Shown piece by piece: positions 40,220 to 49,410 of a DNA stretch of 64,000 nt (the first letter of the stretch is position 1; each line of letters starts with the position of its first letter). The notes below the pieces were generated by a model. The model was not told where the DNA came from, did not search any database, and was given only the letters and a program-made list of their open reading frames with translations. The translations under genes and the position numbers were made by a program. The DNA comes from DASPTT01 sp035623275 (GTDB lineage: Bacteria > Actinomycetota > Acidimicrobiia > Acidimicrobiales > UBA8190): contig DASPTT010000133.1 of assembly GCA_035623275.1 (NCBI GenBank), forward strand, positions 1-64,000, written 5' to 3'.

Positions 40220-41490
40220 GCCGCGTCCCGGCGTCCGGCTCGGACCGCTACATCGTCGTGTCGGCCGACGGCCACGCGGGATTGGCCTGCGAGGAATACC
40301 GCCGGTACCTCGACGCCAGGTACCACCCTGCGTTCGAGGAATTCCTCGCCGAGCGCAGGGCGCACCGCGAGGACGCGCTCCGGTTCAACTACGACTACAT
40401 CATGGGGTGGGAGACCGACAACGAGCAGGGCCTCAAGGGCGCGTACGACCCCGGGGTGAGGGACAAGGAGCTCGACACCGACGGGGTGGCGGCCGACGTG
40501 CTCTTCGCCGACGCGGACGCCGTGACCGGCAATGCCTCGCCGCCGTTCGGAGCGGGCCTCTTCGCCGGCGCCATCGAGGACCCCGAGCTGGCCTTCGCGG
40601 GGGCGAGGGCCCACAACCGGTTCCTGGCCGACATGTGCTCGCAGTCGCCGCACCGCCGGGGCGGCATCGCCCTGGTGCCGATCACCCACGACGTCGATCG
40701 GGCCGTGGAGGAGATCGAGTGGGTGGCCGCCCAACCGGGGATCCGCGGGATCATGATCCCCACGATGTGGCACCACCGGGCACCGTACAACGACGCCGTG
40801 TACGACCCGGTGTGGGCGGCGTGCGCCGAGGCAGGACTACCCGTGCACACGCATTCGGGCGAGGCCCCGATGGAGGAGTACGGCGAGCACACGGGCGCGT
40901 ACCTGGCCGAGGTGGTGTGGTGGGCGGCCCGTCCCGCATGGCACCTCCTCTTCGGCGGCGCCTTCGAGCGGTTCCCGAGCCTCAAGTTCGTCGTCACCGA
41001 GGCCGCCGCCTACTGGGCCCCCGACATGATGTGGAAGTGGGACCAGTACATGGGGGGCGGGCACACCACCAAGAAGCTGGCCGCCATGTTGAAGGGCAAG
41101 ATCTCCAAGCTGCCCTCGGACTACTTCGGCACGAACATCTTCATCGGCGCCTCCACCATGTCGAAGGAGGAGATCCGCCGCCGCTACGTGATCGGCACCG
41201 ACGTCGTCATGTGGGGCACCGACTACCCCCACCCCGAAGGCACCTGGCCGCATACGGCCGAACGCCTGCGCCGTGACTTCCCCGAGGTGCCCGTCGACGA
41301 CACTGCGGAGCTCCTCGGGCTGACCGCGGCCAGGGTCTACGGGTTCGACCTCGACGCGCTGGCCCCCGTGGCGGCGCGCATCGGCCCGTCACCGGACTCG
41401 CTCGGCCAGGACCCCGCCCTGCGCAGCGACCCGCAGGCGAGGGCGTCGGCCCGGTGGTGGAAGGCCGAGTACGGCCTCCAGCCCGGCTGA
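40216..41490 (+). CDS. Amidohydrolase 2 family protein
   Basis: 424 residues. The start IVVSADGHAGLACEEYRRYL has His in place of one of the HxH metal residues, as in a group of actinobacterial amidohydrolase-2 proteins. Later motifs are LPVHTHSGEAP, WHLLFGGAFERFPSLKFVVTEAAAYWAPDMMW and MWGTDYPHPEGTWP (metal Asp). These TIM-barrel enzymes include decarboxylases and hydrolases of aromatic or cyclic acids. It is translationally coupled to the ADC-like gene and converges on a paralogue. Confidence 0.9.
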   Translation: MSRVPASGSDRYIVVSADGHAGLACEEYRRYLDARYHPAFEEFLAERRAHREDALRFNYDYIMGWETDNEQGLKGAYDPGVRDKELDTDGVAADVLFADADAVTGNASPPFGAGLFAGAIEDPELAFAGARAHNRFLADMCSQSPHRRGGIALVPITHDVDRAVEEIEWVAAQPGIRGIMIPTMWHHRAPYNDAVYDPVWAACAEAGLPVHTHSGEAPMEEYGEHTGAYLAEVVWWAARPAWHLLFGGAFERFPSLKFVVTEAAAYWAPDMMWKWDQYMGGGHTTKKLAAMLKGKISKLPSDYFGTNIFIGASTMSKEEIRRRYVIGTDVVMWGTDYPHPEGTWPHTAERLRRDFPEVPVDDTAELLGLTAARVYGFDLDALAPVAARIGPSPDSLGQDPALRSDPQARASARWWKAEYGLQPG

Positions 41491-41514
41491 CCCTCCAGCC
41501 CGGCGAGTCGCAGC

Positions 41515-42756
41515 TCACCAGGAGCGCAGCACCTGGTGGCGGTCGAAGGCGTTGCAGGTCGAGTCCGTCGGGTAGTCCTCGACCTCGAGCGGCGTGGACA
41601 GCTCGGCCACCGTCGGCCCGATCTCGTCGCCGATCTGCCGGAGCGCCTGGAGATCGAAGCCGTAGAGGTCCGCGGCGTTGGTCTCGAGCATCTTGACCAC
41701 CTCGGCAGGGTCGCAGCCGCCGAAGGCGGCCCGCAGGGCCAAGGTGCTGTAGGGGTAGCTGCCCTCGGAATGGGGGTAGTCCGCGCCCCACATGATCCGC
41801 TCGACGCCGACGTCGTCCCGCAAGACGGACTCGCTGGCGCGCAGGAAGCTGGCACCGACGTGGAAGTTGCGGGCGAAGTACTCGCTGGGCGTCAGCGACA
41901 TGCCCTTCGCCGCCGCGCCGAAGAAGTTCGACTCCGCCGCGCCGCCGTGGATCATGCGGCCGTAGAACCAGTCGAGGGTCTCCAGCCCCCGGGGGATCCA
42001 GGCCATGCCCTGCTCGGTGAGGACGATTCGCAGGCTGGGGTGGCGCTCGAGGACGCCGCCGAAGATGAGGTGCCACATGGCCCGGTGCGAGAACCAGGGC
42101 AGCTCGACGAGCATGACGGCCCGGGCCACCTCGTGCTCCCCGTAGTCGGGGATGCCGCCCCCGCCGTGGACGTTGATCACGACGCCGAGCTCCTCGCACA
42201 GCGCCCACAGCGGGTCGTAGACGGGCTCCCAGTAGGGGGCGAGGCCGGAGCCCGGTGGGACGGAGGGGAGGAGGATCCCGGCGAAGGGCGAGATCGCGTC
42301 CGCCGCCCATCGGATCTCGGCCAACGCGTCCTCCACCTTGTTGACGAACACCTGGGCCACGCCGGCCCGTCGTCCCGGGGCCTTGGCGCAGAAGTCGGCC
42401 AGCCAGCGGTTGTGGGCCTGGAGCCCGGCCCATCGCCGCGCGTAGGTGTCGCGAGTGGGTGGCAGCGCCACCAGGCTGCCCTCCTCGAAGAACGGCGGGA
42501 CCGCGTTGGGGAAGAGGACTTCGGCGGCGATGCCGTCGGCCTCGTTCTCGGCCAGCCGCCGCTCCGAGTCCCAGTTGCGGTACGCGGTGGGGGCGAGCAG
42601 GTCGGCGAAGGGGTTGACGTAGGTGGCGGACCACGCGTCGAACTCGCCGTGCCACGCCCGTGCCAGGTATGGCCGGTAGTCGAGGATGTCGGCCCCGGCG
42701 TGGGCGTCGGCCGAGACGATGGTGTAGCGGCGGTCGGGCGCGAGCACGGCGGTCAT
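41515..42756 (-). CDS. Amidohydrolase 2 family protein (paralogue of the previous gene)
   Basis: 413 residues, ATG with GGGAGA upstream. YTIVSADAHAGADILDYRPYL, GVVINVHGGGGIPDYGEHEVARAVMLVELPWFSHRAMWHLIFGGVLERHPSLRIVLTEQGMAWIPRGLE and MWGADYPHSEGSYPYS parallel the motifs of the convergent gene at 40216. The pair may be an old duplication that diverged. It is likely to act on a related compound. The gene shares the strand with the SDR at 42794, 37 bp upstream. Confidence 0.9.
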   Translation of the reverse strand: MTAVLAPDRRYTIVSADAHAGADILDYRPYLARAWHGEFDAWSATYVNPFADLLAPTAYRNWDSERRLAENEADGIAAEVLFPNAVPPFFEEGSLVALPPTRDTYARRWAGLQAHNRWLADFCAKAPGRRAGVAQVFVNKVEDALAEIRWAADAISPFAGILLPSVPPGSGLAPYWEPVYDPLWALCEELGVVINVHGGGGIPDYGEHEVARAVMLVELPWFSHRAMWHLIFGGVLERHPSLRIVLTEQGMAWIPRGLETLDWFYGRMIHGGAAESNFFGAAAKGMSLTPSEYFARNFHVGASFLRASESVLRDDVGVERIMWGADYPHSEGSYPYSTLALRAAFGGCDPAEVVKMLETNAADLYGFDLQALRQIGDEIGPTVAELSTPLEVEDYPTDSTCNAFDRHQVLRSW

Positions 42757-42793
42757 GGCGTCGTCTCCCGGTGATCGGAGGTCTCGGTGCCGG

Positions 42794-43675
<882 letters not shown>

Positions 43676-43859
43676 CCCCGTCCCCATGCCGTGGCGGGCG
43701 GCGTCGGGCCCGCGTCGGCCCTCATGGTGGCACGACCGGGCCGGGCCACGCCCGGCCGGCCGGCCCGCCGCCGGCGGCGCGGGGATCTTCGGGCCGAATT
43801 GCCCTGGCGCCATCGGGACGCGGACGCGACGAAGAGAGAGGAGGCATGGGTTCGTCACG

Positions 43860-43878
43860 GTGTGCACCCGGTGCACAC
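43860..43878. promoter_or_regulatory. Perfect palindrome GTGTGCAC-CCG-GTGCACAC
   Basis: 8-bp arms around CCG, 15 bp upstream of the acyltransferase start. A related site, GTGCAA-CCG-TTGCAC, lies at 44845-44859. Candidate operator for a dimeric regulator. If the earlier ATG at 43846 (after GAGGAGG) is used, the palindrome falls inside the coding frame. Confidence 0.45.
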
Positions 43879-43893
43879 CAAACGGAGGGGACG

Positions 43894-44796
43894 ATGGATC
43901 CGATCAGCCCCTTGGTGAACGCGATCTCGAGGCGCATCGCCCAGGAGCGGGATGAGCCCACCTTCCAGCGCGACCCCGAATTCCTGCGCCGGCACCTGGC
44001 GACGACCACCCGCCTCGTCAACCTGTTCTCGCCCGAGGTGCGCGGCAGCGAGAACATCCCGGCGACGGGGCCGGCCCTGGTGGTGGGCAACCACTCCGGC
44101 CTCTTCTGGATGCCCGACGTGTGGGCCGTGTCCCTGGAGATCGTCCGCCGTCGGGGCCTGGAGCAGCCGGCCTACGCCATGATCTACGACCTGCTGCTGG
44201 CCATCCCCGGTGTCGGCCCGTACCTGCGCCACATCGGCGCACTGCCGGCGAGCGGATCGGAGGCGCAGGCCGCGCTGGACGACGGCGCCCTGGTCCTCGA
44301 CTACCCCGGCGGTGACTGGGAGGCGTGCCGCCCCTGGACCCAGCGAAACAGGATCGACCTCGGTGGTCACCGGGGGTTCGTCCGCCTGGCACTGCAGGCG
44401 GGCGTGCCGGTGGTGCCGGTGGTGACCCATGGGTCCCACCAGACCGTGGTCGTCGTGTCCCGTGGAGAGCGCCTGTCGCGCCTCATGGGACTGGGCCGCC
44501 TACGGATCCACGTCTTCCCCTTCGTCCTGGGCCCGCCCTTCGGGGTGATGCCGCTCCTCACCCCGCCCATGCCCTCGGCCATCACCGTCCAGTTCCTGCC
44601 TGCGCTCGACTGGGCCCGGTTCGGGCCCGCGACGGCCGACGACGCGAGGGTGGTCGACCGCTGCTACGCCGAGATCACGTCCACCATGCAGGCGGCGCTG
44701 GACCGCTTGGCCCACGAGCTGCCGCACCCGGTGGTCCGTGGTGTGACGAACATGGTGCGCCACGGGCCCAGGCGGATCGCCGTGCCCACGCCATAG
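43894..44796 (+). CDS. Lysophospholipid acyltransferase family protein
   Basis: 300 residues, ATG after GGAGGGG. RGSENIPATGPALVVGNHSGLFWMPDVWAV is the acyltransferase start; the catalytic His is followed by seven residues then Asp, instead of the usual HX4D, and DYPGGDWEACRPW replaces the EGTRS block. These variants are found in the DGAT2/PlsC-like group of actinobacteria, which esterify glycerol or wax substrates. GVPVVPVVTHG and FVLGPPFGVMPLLTPPMPSAITVQFL complete the fold. It is divergent from the SDR gene. Confidence 0.85.
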   Translation: MDPISPLVNAISRRIAQERDEPTFQRDPEFLRRHLATTTRLVNLFSPEVRGSENIPATGPALVVGNHSGLFWMPDVWAVSLEIVRRRGLEQPAYAMIYDLLLAIPGVGPYLRHIGALPASGSEAQAALDDGALVLDYPGGDWEACRPWTQRNRIDLGGHRGFVRLALQAGVPVVPVVTHGSHQTVVVVSRGERLSRLMGLGRLRIHVFPFVLGPPFGVMPLLTPPMPSAITVQFLPALDWARFGPATADDARVVDRCYAEITSTMQAALDRLAHELPHPVVRGVTNMVRHGPRRIAVPTP

Positions 44797-44844
44797 GGCG
44801 TCGGACGGAGTCGACGTCACGGGCCGAAGGTCGTCGCTTCGTCG

Positions 44845-44890
44845 GTGCAACCGTTGCACGGCGATCCGAGGGGCGCAGCCCTGTCGGATC
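44845..44890. promoter_or_regulatory. Palindrome and stem-loop upstream of the sedolisin gene
   Basis: GTGCAA-CCG-TTGCAC (44845-44859) resembles the palindrome at 43860. It is followed by GATCCGA (44863-44869) and TCGGATC (44884-44890), a 7-bp stem with a 14-nt loop. The start codon at 44950 is 59 bp further on. Confidence 0.4.
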
Positions 44891-44949
44891 GGGCCGGAGG
44901 GGAAGTACGATCCCAGTTCGAGAAGGACCGGCGGCGAGGGGGGCCTGAC

Positions 44950-47196
44950 ATGCGACGCGACGACAGGGGACGTGCGTCTCGATCGAGGTCCGGGGGCTCC
45001 GGGCGGCGGCGACCGCGCCGCCTGGTCCTGGCGGCGACCGCAGCCGGTGCGCTGACGGTGGCCCTCGTACCCGCCGCCGGCGCGTTCGCCCCGGCCGCGG
45101 CGGCAGCGGCGGCGCCGGGCGCCGGCGCGTTCCCGGTTCCGAGCGGCCCCGGGTACCACGAGCACCAGGGTCCCGGCGGCGAGCGCGACGTCAACGTCTG
45201 CTCGACCGCAGTGGCGCCCGACGTCGCCCACTGCTTCGCCCGCGTGCGCACCGACCCCGGGGCCACCGGCGCCTCCCCCTGGCGCCACGCCACGGTTCCG
45301 GGCGCCACCCAGGGCAACGGTGGCTTCTACGACCCGAGCTTCCTGCAGTCCGCCTACGACGTGGCCTCGCTGGCGGCGACCAACGGCGTGGGCCAGACGG
45401 TCGCCGTCGTCGACGCCTACGACGACCCCAATGCCGCCGCCGACATGGGTGCGTACCGCAGCGCCTTCGGTCTCCCCTCCTGCGGGACCGGGTGCTTCAC
45501 GAAGGTGGACGAGTACGGCAGCACCTCGTCCACGCCCTCGCCCGACAGCGGATGGGCCCTCGAGATCTCCCTCGACCTCGACATGGTGAGCGCCATCTGC
45601 CCGAATTGCCACATCCTCCTCGTCGAGGCCTACTCGGCCACCTACGCCGACCTGGGCACGGCGGTGGACACCGCGGTGTCGATGGGCGCGAGCGTGGTCT
45701 CCAACAGCTACGGGGGCAGCGAGTTCTCCACCGAGACGAGCTACGACACCTACTACGACCACCCCGGCCGGGCCATCGTGGTCGCCTCCGGCGACAACAG
45801 CTACGGGGTCGAGTATCCGGCCGCCTCCAGCGACGTCACCTCCGTGGGCGGGACCTCGCTGCACCAGGCCACCAACACCGGCACCCGCACGCCGGGCAGC
45901 GGCACCGAGACGGCGTGGAGCGGCGCCGGCAGCGGCTGCAGCGCGTACGAGCCCAAGCCCAGCTGGCAGCACGACGCCGGCTGCGCCCGCCGCACCGTGG
46001 CCGACGTCTCGGCCGTGGCCGACCCCAACACCGGCGTGTGGGTGTACGACACCTACGGCTACTCCGGCATGGTCGGCGGCGTCGGTGGCACCAGCGTGGC
46101 CACGCCCATCGTCGGCGCCATCTACGCCCTCGCAGGCAACCCGACGAGCTCGTCCACGACGCTGGCCTCACTGCCCTACGCGGATCCGGCCGCGCTCAAC
46201 GACGTGGTCTCCGGCTCCAACGGCAGCTGCGGCGGCTCGTACCTGTGCACCGCCGGCCCCGGCTACGACGGACCGACCGGCCTCGGGACGCCCAACGGCA
46301 CCGCCGCGTTCTCCGGCTGCAGCTCGACGACCGGCCCGTGCGCGCCGAGCGGGCTGACTGCCACCGCCGGCAACAACTCCGTGAGCCTGTCGTGGACCGC
46401 CCCCGCTCCCAACAGCTTCACGGTGACCGGCTACGACGTCTACCGGGCCACGAGCCCGGGCGCGGAGGGGACATCCCCCTATGCCACGCTCGGCACCACG
46501 GCCACGACATACACCGACACCGGGGCCGCCGACGGGACCACCTGGTACTACACGGTGACGGCGGTGTCCGGCGCCACCCAGGGACCGCCGTCGAACGAGG
46601 CGTCGGCCACCCCGATGGCCGTGCCCGGCGCCCCGACCGGGCTGAGCGCGGCCGCCGGCAACGGCCGGGTCACCCTGAGCTGGAGCGCGCCGTCGGGGGG
46701 AACGGCGGCCACCGGCTACAAGGTCTACCGGTCCACGAGCACCGGGACCGAGACCTACCTGGCCACGGTGGGCACACCGACGACGGGCTACGTGGACTCG
46801 GCGGTGACCAACGGCACCACCTACTACTACAAGGTCACCGCGCTGGCCGGCAGCGTCGAGGGCCCGGCCTCCAACGAGGCCTCGGCCAAGCCCGTGGGCC
46901 CGCCCGGCGCCCCGGGCAAGCTGCGCGCGTCCACCTCGTCCCGGCACCACGGCGTGACCCTGTCGTGGAACGCGCCTTCCTCCAACGGCGGCTCGACGAT
47001 CACCGGCTACCAGCTGTGGCGGGGCACGTCCTCGGGCGGCGAGTCGGCCCTCGTCAACGTGAGCTGCAGCTCGTCGAGCTGCTCGTACTCGGACACGACC
47101 ACCACCTCCGGCCAGCGCTACTACTACGAGGTGCTGGCCACCAACGTCGTCGGTCCGGGCCCCTTGTCCAACGAGGTGTCGGCCACCGCCCGCTGA
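44950..47196 (+). CDS. Secreted sedolisin (S53) peptidase with three fibronectin type III domains
   Basis: 748 residues. The N-terminus is basic (RRDDRGRASRSRS...RRRPRR) followed by LVLAATAAGALTVALVPAAGAFA, a signal peptide. The S53 catalytic set is WALEISLDLDMVSA (Glu and Asp) and GGTSVATPIVGAIYAL (Ser). ICPNCHILLVEAYS and VVASGDNSYGVEYPAA are typical sedolisin motifs. There is little room for a propeptide before the catalytic part. From about residue 455 three FnIII modules follow, each with LSW and a YYY...V pattern (APSGLTATAGNNSVSLSW; APTGLSAAAGNGRVTLSW; APGKLRASTSS). An extracellular protein-degrading enzyme, probably acid-active. Confidence 0.93.
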   Translation: MRRDDRGRASRSRSGGSGRRRPRRLVLAATAAGALTVALVPAAGAFAPAAAAAAAPGAGAFPVPSGPGYHEHQGPGGERDVNVCSTAVAPDVAHCFARVRTDPGATGASPWRHATVPGATQGNGGFYDPSFLQSAYDVASLAATNGVGQTVAVVDAYDDPNAAADMGAYRSAFGLPSCGTGCFTKVDEYGSTSSTPSPDSGWALEISLDLDMVSAICPNCHILLVEAYSATYADLGTAVDTAVSMGASVVSNSYGGSEFSTETSYDTYYDHPGRAIVVASGDNSYGVEYPAASSDVTSVGGTSLHQATNTGTRTPGSGTETAWSGAGSGCSAYEPKPSWQHDAGCARRTVADVSAVADPNTGVWVYDTYGYSGMVGGVGGTSVATPIVGAIYALAGNPTSSSTTLASLPYADPAALNDVVSGSNGSCGGSYLCTAGPGYDGPTGLGTPNGTAAFSGCSSTTGPCAPSGLTATAGNNSVSLSWTAPAPNSFTVTGYDVYRATSPGAEGTSPYATLGTTATTYTDTGAADGTTWYYTVTAVSGATQGPPSNEASATPMAVPGAPTGLSAAAGNGRVTLSWSAPSGGTAATGYKVYRSTSTGTETYLATVGTPTTGYVDSAVTNGTTYYYKVTALAGSVEGPASNEASAKPVGPPGAPGKLRASTSSRHHGVTLSWNAPSSNGGSTITGYQLWRGTSSGGESALVNVSCSSSSCSYSDTTTTSGQRYYYEVLATNVVGPGPLSNEVSATAR

Positions 47197-47245
47197 GCGC
47201 GGCCAGGGCGCAGGGCCGACGGGCCGCCTGCCGCGCCGACACCGC

Positions 47246-48160
47246 TCAGGTGTCCGAACGGTCGGCGCGCGCCTGCACCATCCGGGCCATGCCCTCGCGC
47301 CAGGGCACCTCCGTGCGGCCCAGCACCTGGTGCATGAAGGTCACGTCGGGCCACAGCGGCCACGGCGCGCGCTCGTCGTAGCGGATCCGCACGTCGCGCC
47401 CCACGAGCTCACCCAGGTAGGCGCAGTAGTCCTCGGCGCTGACCGTCTCGCTCCCCGCCCAGTTGACCGTGAGCGCCGGCACCTCCGCCACCTCCATGGC
47501 CCGGATGCCGAGCCGGACGTAGTCGTCCTCGTAGATCGGGTTGTAGCGATTGGGCGCGTCCGGATGGAGGACGATCTCCTTGCCCCGCACGATCCGCTCC
47601 AGGCGGTCGGCGGGGGCCCCGCCCAGGGGCCCGTAGGTCGAGAACACCCGGATGACGGTCGTGGGCACCTGGTGGTCGACACAGGCGAAGCGGGCGACCG
47701 CCTCCCCTGCGATCTTGGACAGGCTGTAGATGCCCAGGTGCACGCCCGGTGGGTCGTCCTCCCGCAGCGGCCGTGGCCCCTGGTACTCGTAGGCCGACCC
47801 CGTGGAGCAGAAGACGAACGCGGCGGACGGTCGGCAGGCCGCCATGAGCCGGCCCGTCGTGTGGGCGTTCACCTCGAAGGTCGTGCGCCAGTCGGTGACC
47901 GCCTCGCGCCCCAGCCGGGCAGCGGCATGGAAGACGTGCGTCAGGCCCCGGGGCAGCATGGCCAGGTCGAGCGACGCGACGTCGCCCACGATGGGGGTGA
48001 TCCCCGCCTGCCGCAGGCGCTGCGCGTCGCCGGGCCGCCGGCAGCGGGCAAGGCCGTAGACAGTGCTCTGGCGCGCCAGCGCGCGGGCGACGGGGAACCC
48101 GATCCGACCGGTGGCGCCGGTCACCAGCACCCGCCAGTCGCGCCGCCCGTCCCCGCTCAT
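47246..48160 (-). CDS. NAD-dependent epimerase/dehydratase
   Basis: 304 residues from ATG, with GGAGGGGG 7 bp upstream. WRVLVTGATGRIGFPVARALA is the Rossmann motif, VFHAAARLG the conserved Ala region and CSTGSAYEYQG...YSLSKIAGEAV the Ser and YxxxK catalytic residues. Extended SDRs of this kind modify nucleotide sugars or act as reductases. Substrate not evident. Divergent from the DUF1214 gene across 98 bp. Confidence 0.92.
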   Translation of the reverse strand: MSGDGRRDWRVLVTGATGRIGFPVARALARQSTVYGLARCRRPGDAQRLRQAGITPIVGDVASLDLAMLPRGLTHVFHAAARLGREAVTDWRTTFEVNAHTTGRLMAACRPSAAFVFCSTGSAYEYQGPRPLREDDPPGVHLGIYSLSKIAGEAVARFACVDHQVPTTVIRVFSTYGPLGGAPADRLERIVRGKEIVLHPDAPNRYNPIYEDDYVRLGIRAMEVAEVPALTVNWAGSETVSAEDYCAYLGELVGRDVRIRYDERAPWPLWPDVTFMHQVLGRTEVPWREGMARMVQARADRSDT

Positions 48161-48258
48161 GCCGGCCCCCTCCGTTCCCGGACGCATCGCGTCGGCCGTC
48201 AGCGTAGGACGGTCCCGGACCCGTGTCCCCGTCCTGTACGACCCCTAACATCACCCCG

Positions 48259-49410
48259 GTGAGCGACGCCGACCAGGAGCGACTCGACAAGGCGTGGCGG
48301 GCCTGGATCGACGCCCAGGAGGCGGCCGTCGACACGGTGCGGACCGCGCACGGCGTCCCCCGGACCGACCAGGACGTGGCCGAGGGCTATCGCTGGGTCA
48401 CCCGGCTGGTGTCGCTGGCCCAGGAATGGTTCGTCGAGAAGTCCGACCCGCTGCACCCCGTGCTGTTCCAGCTGCAGGACGAGTTCCGCAAGCTGCTGGT
48501 GGACAACCCCGACACGCGCTATGGGCTCTGCATCCTCGACGACACCCGCACCTACCGGCTCACCGGCACCCGGGGACAGGCGGCGTACGTCGGTCTCACC
48601 TTCGGCACGCCCCTCGGCCAGGGCGGAGGCGGCAGCAGCACGGGCACCACCCTCCAGACCCATCTCGACGCCTTCGAGCTCGGCGAGGGCGGCCAGGTCG
48701 ACATCCTGATCGCGCCCGAAGCGGCGCTGCCCGACCCGGCACCGCCCAATACCGTCGTCCTCCCGCCCGGCACCGGGCAGCTGGCGGTGCGCGAGACGTT
48801 CTTCGACCGCCGCCACGAGTCGCCGGCCGACCTGCGCGTCGAGTTGGTGGGCCCCGAGCCCGCGCCGGTGGTCCGGGCCGACGACCTCGCCGCCAAGATC
48901 GAGTTCGCCGCGCTGTTCGTGCAGTTCGTGGCGGCCACGGCCGTCACCATGTGGCACGACACCGCCGGCAGCGTGAACCGCCTGGGCGGGACCTCGGGGG
49001 CCGAGCACGTGGCCGCCCAGGACGACGAGGTGCGGACCCACTCCAACGCCGAGATGACCTACCACGGCGGGCGCTGGGTGCTCGGCGAGGACGAGGCCCT
49101 GGTGGTCACGGTGCACGACCCCCGGCCCTTCCTCTACTGGGGGCTGACCACGGCCACGGCCTGGATGGAGAGCCTCGACTACCGCTACCGCACCACCAGC
49201 CTGAACAACGCCAGCGCGTTGCGCTCCCCCGACGGGAGCTGGCAGCTCGTCATCGCTCCCCGCGACCCCGGGGTGCCCAATTGGATCGACACGGGCGGGC
49301 GGCGGGAGGGCTACATGATCGTGCGCTGGGTCCTGGCGGACGACCCGCCGCATCCCACCTGCGCGCTCGTGCCACTGGCCGAGCTGCGCGCCAGGGGTCC
49401 CTCCGCCTAG
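48259..49410 (+). CDS. DUF1214 domain protein
   Basis: 383 residues from GTG. RLDKAWRAWIDAQEAAVDTVRTAHG is a helical start; the rest is beta-rich, with FGTPLGQGGGGSSTGTTLQTHLDAFELGEGGQVDILIAPEAA and a C-terminus ending LDYRYRTTSLNNASALRSPDGSWQLVIAPRDPGVPNWIDTGGRREGYMIVRWVL. The SPDGSWQLVIAPRDPG...NWIDTGGRxxG segment is the DUF1214 signature. Function unknown; in several actinobacteria it is found with lipid or sulfotransferase genes. It overlaps the convergent sulfotransferase by 4 bp. Confidence 0.82.
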   Translation: MSDADQERLDKAWRAWIDAQEAAVDTVRTAHGVPRTDQDVAEGYRWVTRLVSLAQEWFVEKSDPLHPVLFQLQDEFRKLLVDNPDTRYGLCILDDTRTYRLTGTRGQAAYVGLTFGTPLGQGGGGSSTGTTLQTHLDAFELGEGGQVDILIAPEAALPDPAPPNTVVLPPGTGQLAVRETFFDRRHESPADLRVELVGPEPAPVVRADDLAAKIEFAALFVQFVAATAVTMWHDTAGSVNRLGGTSGAEHVAAQDDEVRTHSNAEMTYHGGRWVLGEDEALVVTVHDPRPFLYWGLTTATAWMESLDYRYRTTSLNNASALRSPDGSWQLVIAPRDPGVPNWIDTGGRREGYMIVRWVLADDPPHPTCALVPLAELRARGPSA

